Below are positions 39,028 through 47,835 of a stretch of DNA of 47,835 nt, piece by piece; position 1 is the stretch's first letter, and each line of letters begins with the position of its first letter. The DNA is from a bacterium (GTDB lineage Bacteria > Fidelibacterota > UBA8477 > JABMPR01): contig JABMPR010000112.1 in NCBI GenBank assembly GCA_013202895.1, forward strand, positions 1-47,835, in the 5' to 3' direction. Under the pieces are notes generated by a model. That model was given only the letters and a program-made list of their open reading frames with translations, did not search any database and had not been told where the DNA came from. The translations under genes were made by a program, and so were the position numbers.

Positions 39028-40470
39028 TCAATAGGTCGACAATCCGCTAAACTCCTGGAAGCGATATAGCATGGTTTTGGCGATACCGGCATCTCCAAAA
39101 GTTGTATAATCCGTGGTATAGTTAGCCCCCTGGTTTAACCAGAGTGCATCAAAGTAATTTTCAATCTCCAGGGCAATTTCAGAAGCAGGATCCAGAGTCA
39201 ATAGCACATTGGTTTCCAGATTATAGTTATTGTTGTTTTTCCTGGTCATGTTGGAGGAGCCCATAATGACTGTCGTAGTGCCCTGCTGTTTTTTTACCAG
39301 GGTCATCTTGGTGTGGTATTGTTCACCATGGGTATAAAACCAGCGCATTCTGATCGCACCCTTTGATTTGCGGAGCAATTCTTTCACAACGGGGCGATTG
39401 GGGGTGCCATTGTGATGAAAGCCAAAGCCATCTTTATTAGGATCCAATATGAGCTGGATGCTGGCTCCATTGCTAGATGCTTTTAAGATGGTTTTTACAA
39501 TCTTGCGATTGGCCAGATAGAACATGGCTATTTTGATGGTATCCCCCTGTGTGGTAGATCCGATATGCTGAATCAGTGCATCACGAATTCTCTTCTCCGT
39601 GATAAGCTGGATGGAATTCTGAGCCTCAAGTACCTGGTCTGGCGAGACACTTTCCAACATTCTGGTATGACTGAGCTCTGAGTTGGAAAATTCTGCAAGA
39701 TGCTTTTCGGTGGTGTAGATATCACGCCAGATTTCACCCTTTACCAGGATTCCAATATTTGAGAAATCCGAACTGGCACTATGGGGATTAGCCGAGGTGA
39801 TGATGGAAACCATTTTGTCCCGATGATCTGCAACAAAGACTTTGCGATGGTTAGCTTTCAGATTTAAAAAGCCCAAATAACTCCTGAGGGTGACTGCCGG
39901 TGAGTCTTTGTCAAAGGCATTGGGTAGAAACCCATAATTGCTGGTATTCCCAAACCACTGAAAAAAGGTCCGCCAGAGTGGGCTGTAAAGCGGATTACTG
40001 TCCCTTAATTTGGTCAAATCGGTGACGATAGTATTAATACCGGCCTGTTTCATGGAATCCAGCTCTGCGTGATTGACCCCACCATAGAGGGTATTCACCG
40101 GGTCGGTGATAAAGTCGATCCGAATATCAGGGATCTCCTGCTTTTTCTGGATCAGTTTGCGACTCAAGTTGAGTGATAGCCCTTTATAAAGATAATTGGA
40201 AGGTCCCTTGTAGGAATTAAACAAAAACATATCGATGAGAATATATTTTTGGGCTGATTCGATATAGGCGAAGAGCGTATCAAATATTTCCTGTTGGTGT
40301 TGGATTTCGCCAGAAGAATCAGCGTAGGTCAGATCAAACAGAAACTCCATACTGGAGTCGGCAATAAAATAGGCTTCACTCTGGTAATTCACGCCAGGCT
40401 GGAGGGGTTTTAAATCCTGGAAGAGGGCTACAAAGGAGAGCCATCCGATGATGATATATACGCTAGTCAT
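39028..40470 (-). CDS. Phospholipase D-like protein (PLDc_2 / cardiolipin synthase-like)
   Basis: NHRKVFVADHRDKM...SANPHS (HKD) and YHTKMTLVKK...GSSNMTR (second HKD-like). Confidence 0.85.
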   Translation of the reverse strand: MTSVYIIIGWLSFVALFQDLKPLQPGVNYQSEAYFIADSSMEFLFDLTYADSSGEIQHQQEIFDTLFAYIESAQKYILIDMFLFNSYKGPSNYLYKGLSLNLSRKLIQKKQEIPDIRIDFITDPVNTLYGGVNHAELDSMKQAGINTIVTDLTKLRDSNPLYSPLWRTFFQWFGNTSNYGFLPNAFDKDSPAVTLRSYLGFLNLKANHRKVFVADHRDKMVSIITSANPHSASSDFSNIGILVKGEIWRDIYTTEKHLAEFSNSELSHTRMLESVSPDQVLEAQNSIQLITEKRIRDALIQHIGSTTQGDTIKIAMFYLANRKIVKTILKASSNGASIQLILDPNKDGFGFHHNGTPNRPVVKELLRKSKGAIRMRWFYTHGEQYHTKMTLVKKQQGTTTVIMGSSNMTRKNNNNYNLETNVLLTLDPASEIALEIENYFDALWLNQGANYTTDYTTFGDAGIAKTMLYRFQEFSGLSTY

Positions 40471-40801
40471 GTTGATCGTTATTTGGTCTCAAGATATTAT
40501 TAATGCGCTCCATACACAACTGTATTTATTGGGCTTCCGAAGCTATTAAGCAGGTGTAACATTGAAGCGTCTTATCTTCAAGAATATTAATCTAAAATCC
40601 TAAAAAGCGACTCGAATTGTGGCCATCTATGACCCACGATGAACGATTCCCTTGATTGTATTTGCGGTGAGTCAAGAATGGCAGTACTCTGTAGAAATTT
40701 CTATGGAGGGGTTTGTCGCTCTATTTCTTGGATCAATTGATTTACGCTCAATTGGTCTTCTGTATTTAAACAGGCTGAGAAGGTAAGCGCCTTTATCAGA
40801 C

Positions 40802-42082
40802 TCAGGATGCTCTTCGCCTGACCAGGGTCTCCATATAGCGTGATTTCACCTGTTGGGTTGCCATGATCTGTTTGACAGGTGGCAGTTTCAGGATCACTCC
40901 TAATACGGCAGCCAATGCCCGATGACTCCACAAAACCCGATTGTCAAAGATCAGATTCTGAAACACGCCCCTTTCAATGGCCATGACCACCAAGCGGTGG
41001 GTACCATTCAGTGGCGTGATGATCCGCTTTGGGCGGGATCGAAGCTGGACACTATCCTTGCTACAGGTTCTGACACAGACACCACAGCCCAGACATAGCT
41101 CCTCATCCACCCGGGCTACCTTCATTTTTGGCTTCTTAGGATTATTAGCAGATACCAGCAACATCGCTTCAACGGGGCAGGCAGAAACACATTTTCCACA
41201 TCCGTTACACTCAATACCAGTCACCTCTGGTAAAAAATTGCTAGTGTGAATTGGATTCAGAACGGCAAACCGACGAGAGGCGATCATGGCCTCGCAACAG
41301 CAGCCACAACAATTACAGATGAAATTCACCCCTTCCCTGACATTCTCACCGAATTGGACCAGATTATGCTCATAGGCTTCTTGCAACAGATCCAGACATT
41401 CCGTTTCACCCACAGAACGAGCATGGCCATGTCTGACAAGAGAGGCAGCCGATGTATTGAAGGTCATACAGATCTCCCGCGGGGCATCACAGGCTTTACC
41501 TAAATGATCCATCTTGTGCCGGCAATAACAGATTCCCACCGCCCTGTGCGAAGCATTTATAATCACATTAGTGGCCCGTTCATAATCCAGGACATGCAGG
41601 GCGTTTTCCATGGACAGGGCAGGCTCATTGACAAAGGTGCGACCCAGCCTGGTTTCACCCCTGGTGAACAGATCACGGATGAAATCCTCCTCCACATTCA
41701 TGTATTGGTAAAACAGCTCACTCAGGACTTTCTGGTCAATATCATCCCTGACCCGCATCAGGGAAAACTCAAAAAAACCGGCCATGGGTGGGGGCAGTGC
41801 GTATGTTGATTGGCCATTTTGTTCCATGTCAACCAGGATGGCCCGTCCCGCCAATTCGTCCAGCACTTTCCGTGTGCCAGGCAAATCCATTTTCCAGATC
41901 TTGCTGGCCTGTTCGGCAGTAAAGGGTTTGATGGGCATTAAAGCCACCAGACGGGCTTCGTGCTCACTAAACAACATCTTCAGAATTTTAAACAGTAGCT
42001 TAGATGGTGGTGCACCCTGGGGAAATCGATTCAGTCTATCTACTAGACTGGAATAGGCAGTTTTCAGGGTGGTATGGGCCAT
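40802..42082 (-). CDS. 4Fe-4S dicluster ferredoxin-domain protein with N-terminal winged-helix-like region
   Basis: CNGCGKCVSACPVEAM and CLGCGVCVRTCSKDSV; upstream CYCRHKMDHLGKAC and CNCCGCCCEAM; N-terminal helix-turn-helix-like segment. Confidence 0.88.
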   Translation of the reverse strand: MAHTTLKTAYSSLVDRLNRFPQGAPPSKLLFKILKMLFSEHEARLVALMPIKPFTAEQASKIWKMDLPGTRKVLDELAGRAILVDMEQNGQSTYALPPPMAGFFEFSLMRVRDDIDQKVLSELFYQYMNVEEDFIRDLFTRGETRLGRTFVNEPALSMENALHVLDYERATNVIINASHRAVGICYCRHKMDHLGKACDAPREICMTFNTSAASLVRHGHARSVGETECLDLLQEAYEHNLVQFGENVREGVNFICNCCGCCCEAMIASRRFAVLNPIHTSNFLPEVTGIECNGCGKCVSACPVEAMLLVSANNPKKPKMKVARVDEELCLGCGVCVRTCSKDSVQLRSRPKRIITPLNGTHRLVVMAIERGVFQNLIFDNRVLWSHRALAAVLGVILKLPPVKQIMATQQVKSRYMETLVRRRAS

Positions 42083-42325
42083 GGGCGATTTCCTCGCGGT
42101 TTGCGTTTGAATTCGATCCGAACCCTGGTGCTCTTAATATTACACCAACGTCTAAAAATAAGACATCTTCACAAGTGCTACAAGTTGTGATTAAGGTGTG
42201 TTTGATCTAATCTAGTGTGAGTCTTTCTCTAGATTTGATAAGTGAGGCTCCAAAAATGGTGTAACCCCTGGGGGGACTTCACTACAAAGGTTTAATGGGT
42301 TTCACCGTGATGGGAATTCGTGGGT

Positions 42326-43897
42326 CTAATTATTGTTACCTGGCTTACTGATTTTCCTGAGCATTTTGCCACCACGATCGCCGGTAAAGTCTCCTGCAGC
42401 ACGAATTGACACGCCGTTTACAATCACTCTATCAAATCCTTCAGCCAGAAGGTGTGGGTTTTCAAATGTGGCTTTGTCTGTTACCGTGTTTGGATCAAAA
42501 ACCAAAATATCTGCGGCAAATCCGACTTTAAGCAAGCCTCGTTTTTGATCCACAAGACCCAGCGTGGCTGCTGGCAAGCCCGTCATTTTGTGCACGGCCT
42601 GCTCCAGATCAAGCATTTTTGTTTCCCGCACATAATAGCGAAGCACTTTTGCAAATGAACCATAAGCTCGCGGATGGCGCATGCTGGGACTTCCATCTGA
42701 ACAAACCATAACATAGGGATCAATAAAAAGCTGGTCCTGGAGCTCCTGATCCATTACAAAATAAGCGGCACTGGCACCATCTGGACCAATATCATCAATC
42801 AAAACATCTTCAAAGGGCTTGTTCAGTTCACTGGCAAGCTGACCAAGTGTTTTTCCCGCCCAGGGGGCGGTGCCAAAGAGGGTGGCTTCGGGACCATTGC
42901 GCAGGATTACCCGTTGTTTTAAATAGGCCGATAGTTCAGCACGGCGGGTCTTCACAACTTCCTCATACTGGTAGGGTGGTTTTGCCCAATCAGGAAATAC
43001 AATTCCTATACCGGTATAACTGGCCAGATAGGGGTAGATATCCGCCGTCAAAAAAACTCCCTCATTTCTGGCAATTGCCATTTGAGCTAGAATTTCCTGA
43101 GCTCTCTGTTTTCCTTGACCGTAAACAACTTTTAAGTGGGAAATGTTGACAGCACAGCCCCCGCCTGCTCCTTGAGCAACGAGCTCTGCAATGGAGTTTT
43201 CAATGGCATCGTTATCTTCATTTCGGGTATGACTGTGGACAAGCCCTCCTCTTTTTCCAACCGGGGCGGCAATGGCAATCAGTTCGTCCAGTTTTGAAAA
43301 TGAACCAGGTTGATATTCAAGACCGGTGGACAATCCAAAGCAGCCAGCTTCCAGAGCATCATCCACCAGATCTGCCATCTGCTGCAAATCTTCAGGAGAG
43401 GGATCAGGATTCAGCTTAACACCGGCCAGATCACGAATGCTACCGTGTCCTACCAGGCTGGCAATATTTATGGCTGGATGAGTTGCCTCGACCTGCTTCA
43501 TCCAGGCGGATATATCTGTGGCACTTGAACCATCCTGACCCAATACGATGGTGGTGACTCCCATTCCCGAGTAGTTCTTAAATTCGGGGGTTTGGGCTGG
43601 ACTACCGTGAGCGTGACTATCAATAAATCCGGGGGTTACCACTTTTCCGGTAGCATCAATAATTTCTTTTGCGGAAATATTGGAAATATTGACAGCTCCA
43701 ATCCTGACGATACTTGCTCCACGAATGAGTACATCGGCTTTTACACCGGGGTTGCCGGAACCATCAATGACGGTACCCCCATGAATAAGGACATCAAATA
43801 TTTCCATGTTGTCACCCTGGTTTTGCGTAATTACACACGCAGTTAAAAGCAAAACTAAACTTAGGATAATAATTAGCGCTGGTCTCATCAAAGGCAC
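42326..43897 (-). CDS. N-acyl-D-amino-acid deacylase-like amidohydrolase (lipoprotein)
   Basis: LIHGGTVIDGSGNPGVKADVLI, VVTPGFIDSHAHG, GLSTGLEYQPG, VHSHTRNED, VMVCSDGSPSMRHPRAYGSF. Confidence 0.92.
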   Translation of the reverse strand: MPLMRPALIIILSLVLLLTACVITQNQGDNMEIFDVLIHGGTVIDGSGNPGVKADVLIRGASIVRIGAVNISNISAKEIIDATGKVVTPGFIDSHAHGSPAQTPEFKNYSGMGVTTIVLGQDGSSATDISAWMKQVEATHPAINIASLVGHGSIRDLAGVKLNPDPSPEDLQQMADLVDDALEAGCFGLSTGLEYQPGSFSKLDELIAIAAPVGKRGGLVHSHTRNEDNDAIENSIAELVAQGAGGGCAVNISHLKVVYGQGKQRAQEILAQMAIARNEGVFLTADIYPYLASYTGIGIVFPDWAKPPYQYEEVVKTRRAELSAYLKQRVILRNGPEATLFGTAPWAGKTLGQLASELNKPFEDVLIDDIGPDGASAAYFVMDQELQDQLFIDPYVMVCSDGSPSMRHPRAYGSFAKVLRYYVRETKMLDLEQAVHKMTGLPAATLGLVDQKRGLLKVGFAADILVFDPNTVTDKATFENPHLLAEGFDRVIVNGVSIRAAGDFTGDRGGKMLRKISKPGNNN

Positions 43898-44161
43898 TCC
43901 AGATTAAGAAAATGCTGAGGATCATCAAAGCGATTCGGTGCTTTATAAACGGAATTTAAGAGGGACAATTCTTTGGCCAACTTATAATGTATATACTTGA
44001 TGTAGATCACTTCCAGAACAGACAATTGACAACAGATCAATTGAGTCAAACAGTCTATGTGCTGTGAGTCAGGGGGTTACAGTATTGTGACACAGTTGGT
44101 AAATAGTTGCTGGTCTGATTATGAGGAGTCTAATCTGAAATCCTTAAATAGAAGGACTTCT

Positions 44162-45646
44162 TTACAACATATGTGGAATACTCAGGCAGAATATATTACC
44201 CCGAGGCGAATTGGGTTCAACCCACACTGTACCATCATGGGCACTTGCTAATCTTTTGACAATAGCTAGCCCAAGTCCTCGTCCAGGTTTCTGGCCACTT
44301 GCGAGCTGGGCACTTCTATCGAATATTTTTAGCCTGTTTTCTTGGGGAATTGTGACCCCCAAATCACTCACAGAAACCAGTACCGAGTTATCTTCAATTT
44401 TAGCGGTGACATTGATGCTTTTTCCCTTGGATGCGTACTTGATAGCATTACTGATATAATTTTTAAAAACCTCTGCAATCAGAGGATTAGCAGTAATTAT
44501 CAGCCCCTCAGGAATTTTTAATATGAGTTCCATAGCTTCTTCTTTTAGATAAGATCTGAACTCTTTGGCTAGCTCTGTAAGCATTACATTTAAATTCAGG
44601 CTTTCTTTGGGAATGTACTCACCGAAGGTTGCCTGACTAAGGGTTGAGGTGTCTTCCAGTACTTGAAGTAAATTAGTGCTGCTAAGATAGATTAGATCAA
44701 TATATTCATTATCTGGCGACTCAATTTTAAGCATTTCCGACATGCTATAAATTGTACTTGCAGGATTCTTTAAATCATGTGTGATTATATCAAGTAGCAA
44801 TTCTTTAAGCGCATTAGTCTCGACCAGCTCTGCTTCTGCCGCTTTTAATTCAGTAATATCAACGATATCCCCCACAGCATAAATAGGATCACCAGCAATA
44901 TCTCTGACAATGACAAAGTTCTGGTCAACCCAAACTGTTTCTCCATCTTTGTGAATAAATCGATGTATAAGACTATCGGCTTTTAGGGTCCCGGAAATGA
45001 GTTGCCTTGCAAAGTCATTGCTCTCTTCAAGTTCTGAGGGATGTGTAATATCTGATAAACTCATTTCCAATAACTCAGACTCGGAATAGCCAAGCATGCG
45101 GCATAGTGCTTCATTAACCATTGTGAAAGTGCCGAAAAAATTGATTATCACCCTACCGATTGTTGCTTGTTCGAATGCGTTCCGAAATCTTTCCTCACTC
45201 TCTAGAAGCGCTGCCTCAACAGCCCGTTGTTCGCTGAGATCACGAATATAGATTCTTGCTCCAATTGGGACTTTATCGGCATCCAAAACAAAAGAACCCT
45301 GACTTTCACCAAGGAAAACAGTCCCATCTTTTTTAAGCATTTTAAAATCGTAAAGCGCCTGCTGTTTGTGTCTGGAGTAAGCAGTCCGATTCTGGTAATT
45401 TTCCAATCCATAGGATTCGGCTACTTTTCTAGCTCTGCCGTATTCAGAATCGTCAAAAAATATATTTCTTGCAGGAATTCCTTGATCAACATCACTTTGT
45501 GAATGGCCAAACAGAAAGAAAGCCATTCTATTCATATAAATGATGTTTTGACTTGAAAATTCAATCTCAATTAAGGCACCGGGGAGATAATCAAGAAAAG
45601 CATGAACTTTTCTTGTTAAATCATCCATAGCGCTGGAGCTTCTCAA
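44162..45646 (-). CDS. PAS-domain sensor histidine kinase
   Basis: Two PAS segments, DIITHDLKNPASTIYSMSEML (H box), NYISNAIKYASKG (N box), GRGLGLAIVKRL (G box). Confidence 0.93.
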   Translation of the reverse strand: MRSSSAMDDLTRKVHAFLDYLPGALIEIEFSSQNIIYMNRMAFFLFGHSQSDVDQGIPARNIFFDDSEYGRARKVAESYGLENYQNRTAYSRHKQQALYDFKMLKKDGTVFLGESQGSFVLDADKVPIGARIYIRDLSEQRAVEAALLESEERFRNAFEQATIGRVIINFFGTFTMVNEALCRMLGYSESELLEMSLSDITHPSELEESNDFARQLISGTLKADSLIHRFIHKDGETVWVDQNFVIVRDIAGDPIYAVGDIVDITELKAAEAELVETNALKELLLDIITHDLKNPASTIYSMSEMLKIESPDNEYIDLIYLSSTNLLQVLEDTSTLSQATFGEYIPKESLNLNVMLTELAKEFRSYLKEEAMELILKIPEGLIITANPLIAEVFKNYISNAIKYASKGKSINVTAKIEDNSVLVSVSDLGVTIPQENRLKIFDRSAQLASGQKPGRGLGLAIVKRLASAHDGTVWVEPNSPRGNIFCLSIPHML

Positions 45647-45993
45647 TCAACTTTTTAACTATCTTAGGTTTCTGAATAAAACGATACCAACATCCCTATA
45701 CTCTTTCGTGCCCTTGATCCCAGGTTGACCCTTAGAAAGGATAACACGCAGAAAGTTGAAAGTAACTCCACAACCGACACCGAGCAATGTGTAAATCAGG
45801 TCTCGATGTGCAGCGAAGAGCGGTAGCTTCGAATGAGATGTCATGCTGAGATGGTGCTTGACTAGAGCGTAAGGCGGACGACTAACAGAGGGTACTGTCT
45901 AAATGAACCCGCCAAAATAGATTAGCAGCCACCATAGTGTGCGGGGCAAGCGATTCTGAATTACCTTGCCTACATATAATTGTTGAAACCACA

Positions 45994-46569
45994 TTATTCT
46001 GTTTTTGTTAACAGCAGATTGAGCCAGATCTGTTGGTTATCAGGACGTTGATCTTCCGTGAACCATGATTTTTTGATCCAGAGCTTTTCCGTAAGCAGAT
46101 CTGTAAAAGAGGTGAGGGTCTGGTCATTAAAAAAACGACCGGCTCGTTCCCCCTCGAAGTCACTATACTTGAAGGAGCAGTAAAAAATGCCCTCATCCTT
46201 GAGCATCCCGGCGAGCTTATCAAGGGCAGGGATTAATTCCGGGGTGGCCAGGTGGAGCAGGGATGCGCAAGCCCATATTCCAGAAAACTGCTCTGCTGTA
46301 TCGAAATCCTGAATGGTGGTTTCAATGACCTCACAAGCTGAATATTCACGGGCATATCTAGCGAGTGGAAAACTCGGTTCCAATCCCATGGGATCATAGC
46401 CTCTGGATTTGAAATACTTCAGATCCCGTCCAGGGCCACAGCCCACATCCAGGATGGACCCGCCTGGTTTAATTCTTTTTTCAAAAGTTTTGTACAGGGT
46501 CCCCATATTTATTGTGAGGGTATTCTCAATAAAGGTTTCAGCATTTTGGTCATAGTAGTTCATCGCCAC
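45994..46569 (-). CDS. Class I SAM-dependent methyltransferase
   Basis: GGSILDVGCGPGRDLKYFKSRGYDPMGLEPS; GIWACASLLHL. Confidence 0.9.
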   Translation of the reverse strand: MAMNYYDQNAETFIENTLTINMGTLYKTFEKRIKPGGSILDVGCGPGRDLKYFKSRGYDPMGLEPSFPLARYAREYSACEVIETTIQDFDTAEQFSGIWACASLLHLATPELIPALDKLAGMLKDEGIFYCSFKYSDFEGERAGRFFNDQTLTSFTDLLTEKLWIKKSWFTEDQRPDNQQIWLNLLLTKTE

Positions 46570-46583
46570 ACTCTGCTGATAAG

Positions 46584-46928
46584 TTATAAATCGGTATATT
46601 TCTTTGAGTTACCTTTGGATTTATGAATGGGGTATCTCTGGGCATTTATCTCCATTTTTTTGCGGGTAGCTTCAATGGGATCGATGCCTGCCATATCACA
46701 AAAGCGCAACAGATACACAAGTATATCGGCAACCTCACTCTCAACCTCATCCAGTTTTTCCTGAACTTTTGCTGCGGATTTTTCTGTGGGTGTCCAGAGC
46801 ATAATCTCTTGAAGTTCTGATACCTCAATCCCTAGTGCAATGGCCAGGTCTTTGGGATTATGGAACTGTTTCCAGTCACGCTCCTGGACGAATTTGTCTA
46901 TTTCTGAGGTGAGGTCTTGTAGATTCAT
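46584..46928 (-). CDS. MazG-like nucleotide pyrophosphohydrolase
   Basis: ERDWKQFHNPKDLAIALGIEVSELQEIMLW...EVESEVADILVYLLRFCDMAGID. Confidence 0.92.
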   Translation of the reverse strand: MNLQDLTSEIDKFVQERDWKQFHNPKDLAIALGIEVSELQEIMLWTPTEKSAAKVQEKLDEVESEVADILVYLLRFCDMAGIDPIEATRKKMEINAQRYPIHKSKGNSKKYTDL

Positions 46929-47110
46929 GTTTTTGTCACTTTCTAAACGAGGAGTTCTGCACACAATTTCATGTTTACCTAAACTTTGAAATCAGCTTGT
47001 CACGTGAAGATGTGCCTGATTTTTGCTTCAATATAATTGCTCTGAGCGAAACCGGCGCGTGTTCTTTCAAGGGCTGTCTCTGGTTTAATTGGAGCGGTAC
47101 TGTTTTGATC

Positions 47111-47227
47111 GTGATATGCTATCACATTAGAAGGACTCTCAACCAATTGATTAAGAGTCAAATGACTGTATTGTGTATATCGCTATGAGTCAGACAGTTA
47201 CGGGATAGCGAAACGTTCTGTATCCCG
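47111..47227. other. Structured intergenic region with two inverted repeats
   Basis: GTGATA-TGC-TATCAC (47111-47125) and CGGGATA-13 nt-TATCCCG (47201-47227). Confidence 0.35.
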
Positions 47228-47370
47228 GATTGTGCTTAGGCCGGATTATAATATTACAGAATAACGGAGAATATAGATAATCATGATTACTCAACTATAT
47301 TTGGTGCATATAGCCAATGTCAAAATACAAACGCTAGCTAACCATAAATAACATTGGATGTATTAACCAT

Positions 47371-47751
47371 ATGGCAAGTCAAAAAAGTACACCTTCAAGA
47401 CCGATATGTTGGTTTGAAATTCCCGTTAAAGATACCACAAGAGCCAGGGAGTTCTATACTGAATTGTTTGGCTGGACCTATCAAGAGTTTATTGATTATG
47501 AATCAGATTATTGGACTATAGATACCGGCGACGGCTCGCTAGGGGGTGGTTTTGTCAAAACACCAAAAGAAATCAATTCTGATGGAATTATCCTTTTTAT
47601 ACATGTAGAAAATATTCAAAAAGTTATTCAACACGCCCTTCGATTGGGTGCATGCATTGTAGAAGGGGAATCCGTAATAACAGAAGATTCAGGAAGGCAC
47701 GCTAAAATTACAGATCTTGACGGAAATACAATTGGCTTGTGGACAAAATAG
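47371..47751 (+). CDS. VOC-family (glyoxalase/bleomycin resistance-like) protein
   Basis: PICWFEIPVKDTTRAREFYTELFGWTYQEF...GRHAKITDLDGNTIGLW. Confidence 0.93.
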   Translation: MASQKSTPSRPICWFEIPVKDTTRAREFYTELFGWTYQEFIDYESDYWTIDTGDGSLGGGFVKTPKEINSDGIILFIHVENIQKVIQHALRLGACIVEGESVITEDSGRHAKITDLDGNTIGLWTK

Positions 47752-47835
47752 AATCAGCCTAGAAAGATTGTAAGTCGTCAAAGTAATTCGGACAAGATCG
47801 CTTAAAAAACAAGAGACACTTTCCGGGCATCCAAC

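Noticed and set aside
45659-45844. 61-aa minus-strand ORF upstream of the PAS kinase
   Set aside because: No recognisable motif; the surrounding sequence looks like degenerate intergenic DNA.
1-47835. CRISPR arrays, tRNA/rRNA genes, transposases, integrases, phage genes
   Set aside because: No regularly spaced repeats, no tRNA or rRNA signatures noticed by eye, and no transposase or integrase-like ORFs in the track. A tool-based scan (tRNAscan, Infernal) would be needed to exclude small RNAs.

Overview
47.8-kb bacterial chromosomal window. T9SS-type C-terminal sorting tags (YPNPFNP...KILLLK) and dockerin-like tails suggest an FCB-group lineage, possibly Marinimicrobia-like; this placement is low confidence. 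Left end (+): a purine-catabolism / molybdenum-hydroxylase cluster of YgfK-like, SsnA/8-oxoguanine-deaminase-like and xanthine dehydrogenase FAD, 2Fe-2S and Mo subunits, interrupted by a four-helix-bundle (S23/IVP) gene with inverted-repeat-like flanks. The rest holds DNA-repair genes (Tag, DinB, AlkD-like), a CLC transporter, TrmO-like, a T9SS-tagged M1 peptidase, Lrp plus GSII, a heterodimeric ABC exporter, a gingipain-like C25 protein and an FG-GAP protein that both end in dockerins, EamA and CGNR genes, papain-like, PLD-like and Fe-S proteins, an amidohydrolase, a PAS histidine kinase and small metabolic genes. Main discovery: the ORF track splits one 280-residue thioredoxin-like, T9SS-tagged secreted protein (17329-18171, minus strand) at an in-frame TGA. 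The TGA sits exactly where the first Cys of the redox CxxC motif should be (GSW-[TGA]-SSCRAEIPHLE), and a perfect 7-bp stem-loop starts 10 nt after it at bSECIS-like spacing. I interpret this as a previously unannotated UxxC selenoprotein. A decayed paralogue lies immediately upstream and has AGA, one substitution from TGA, at the same codon.
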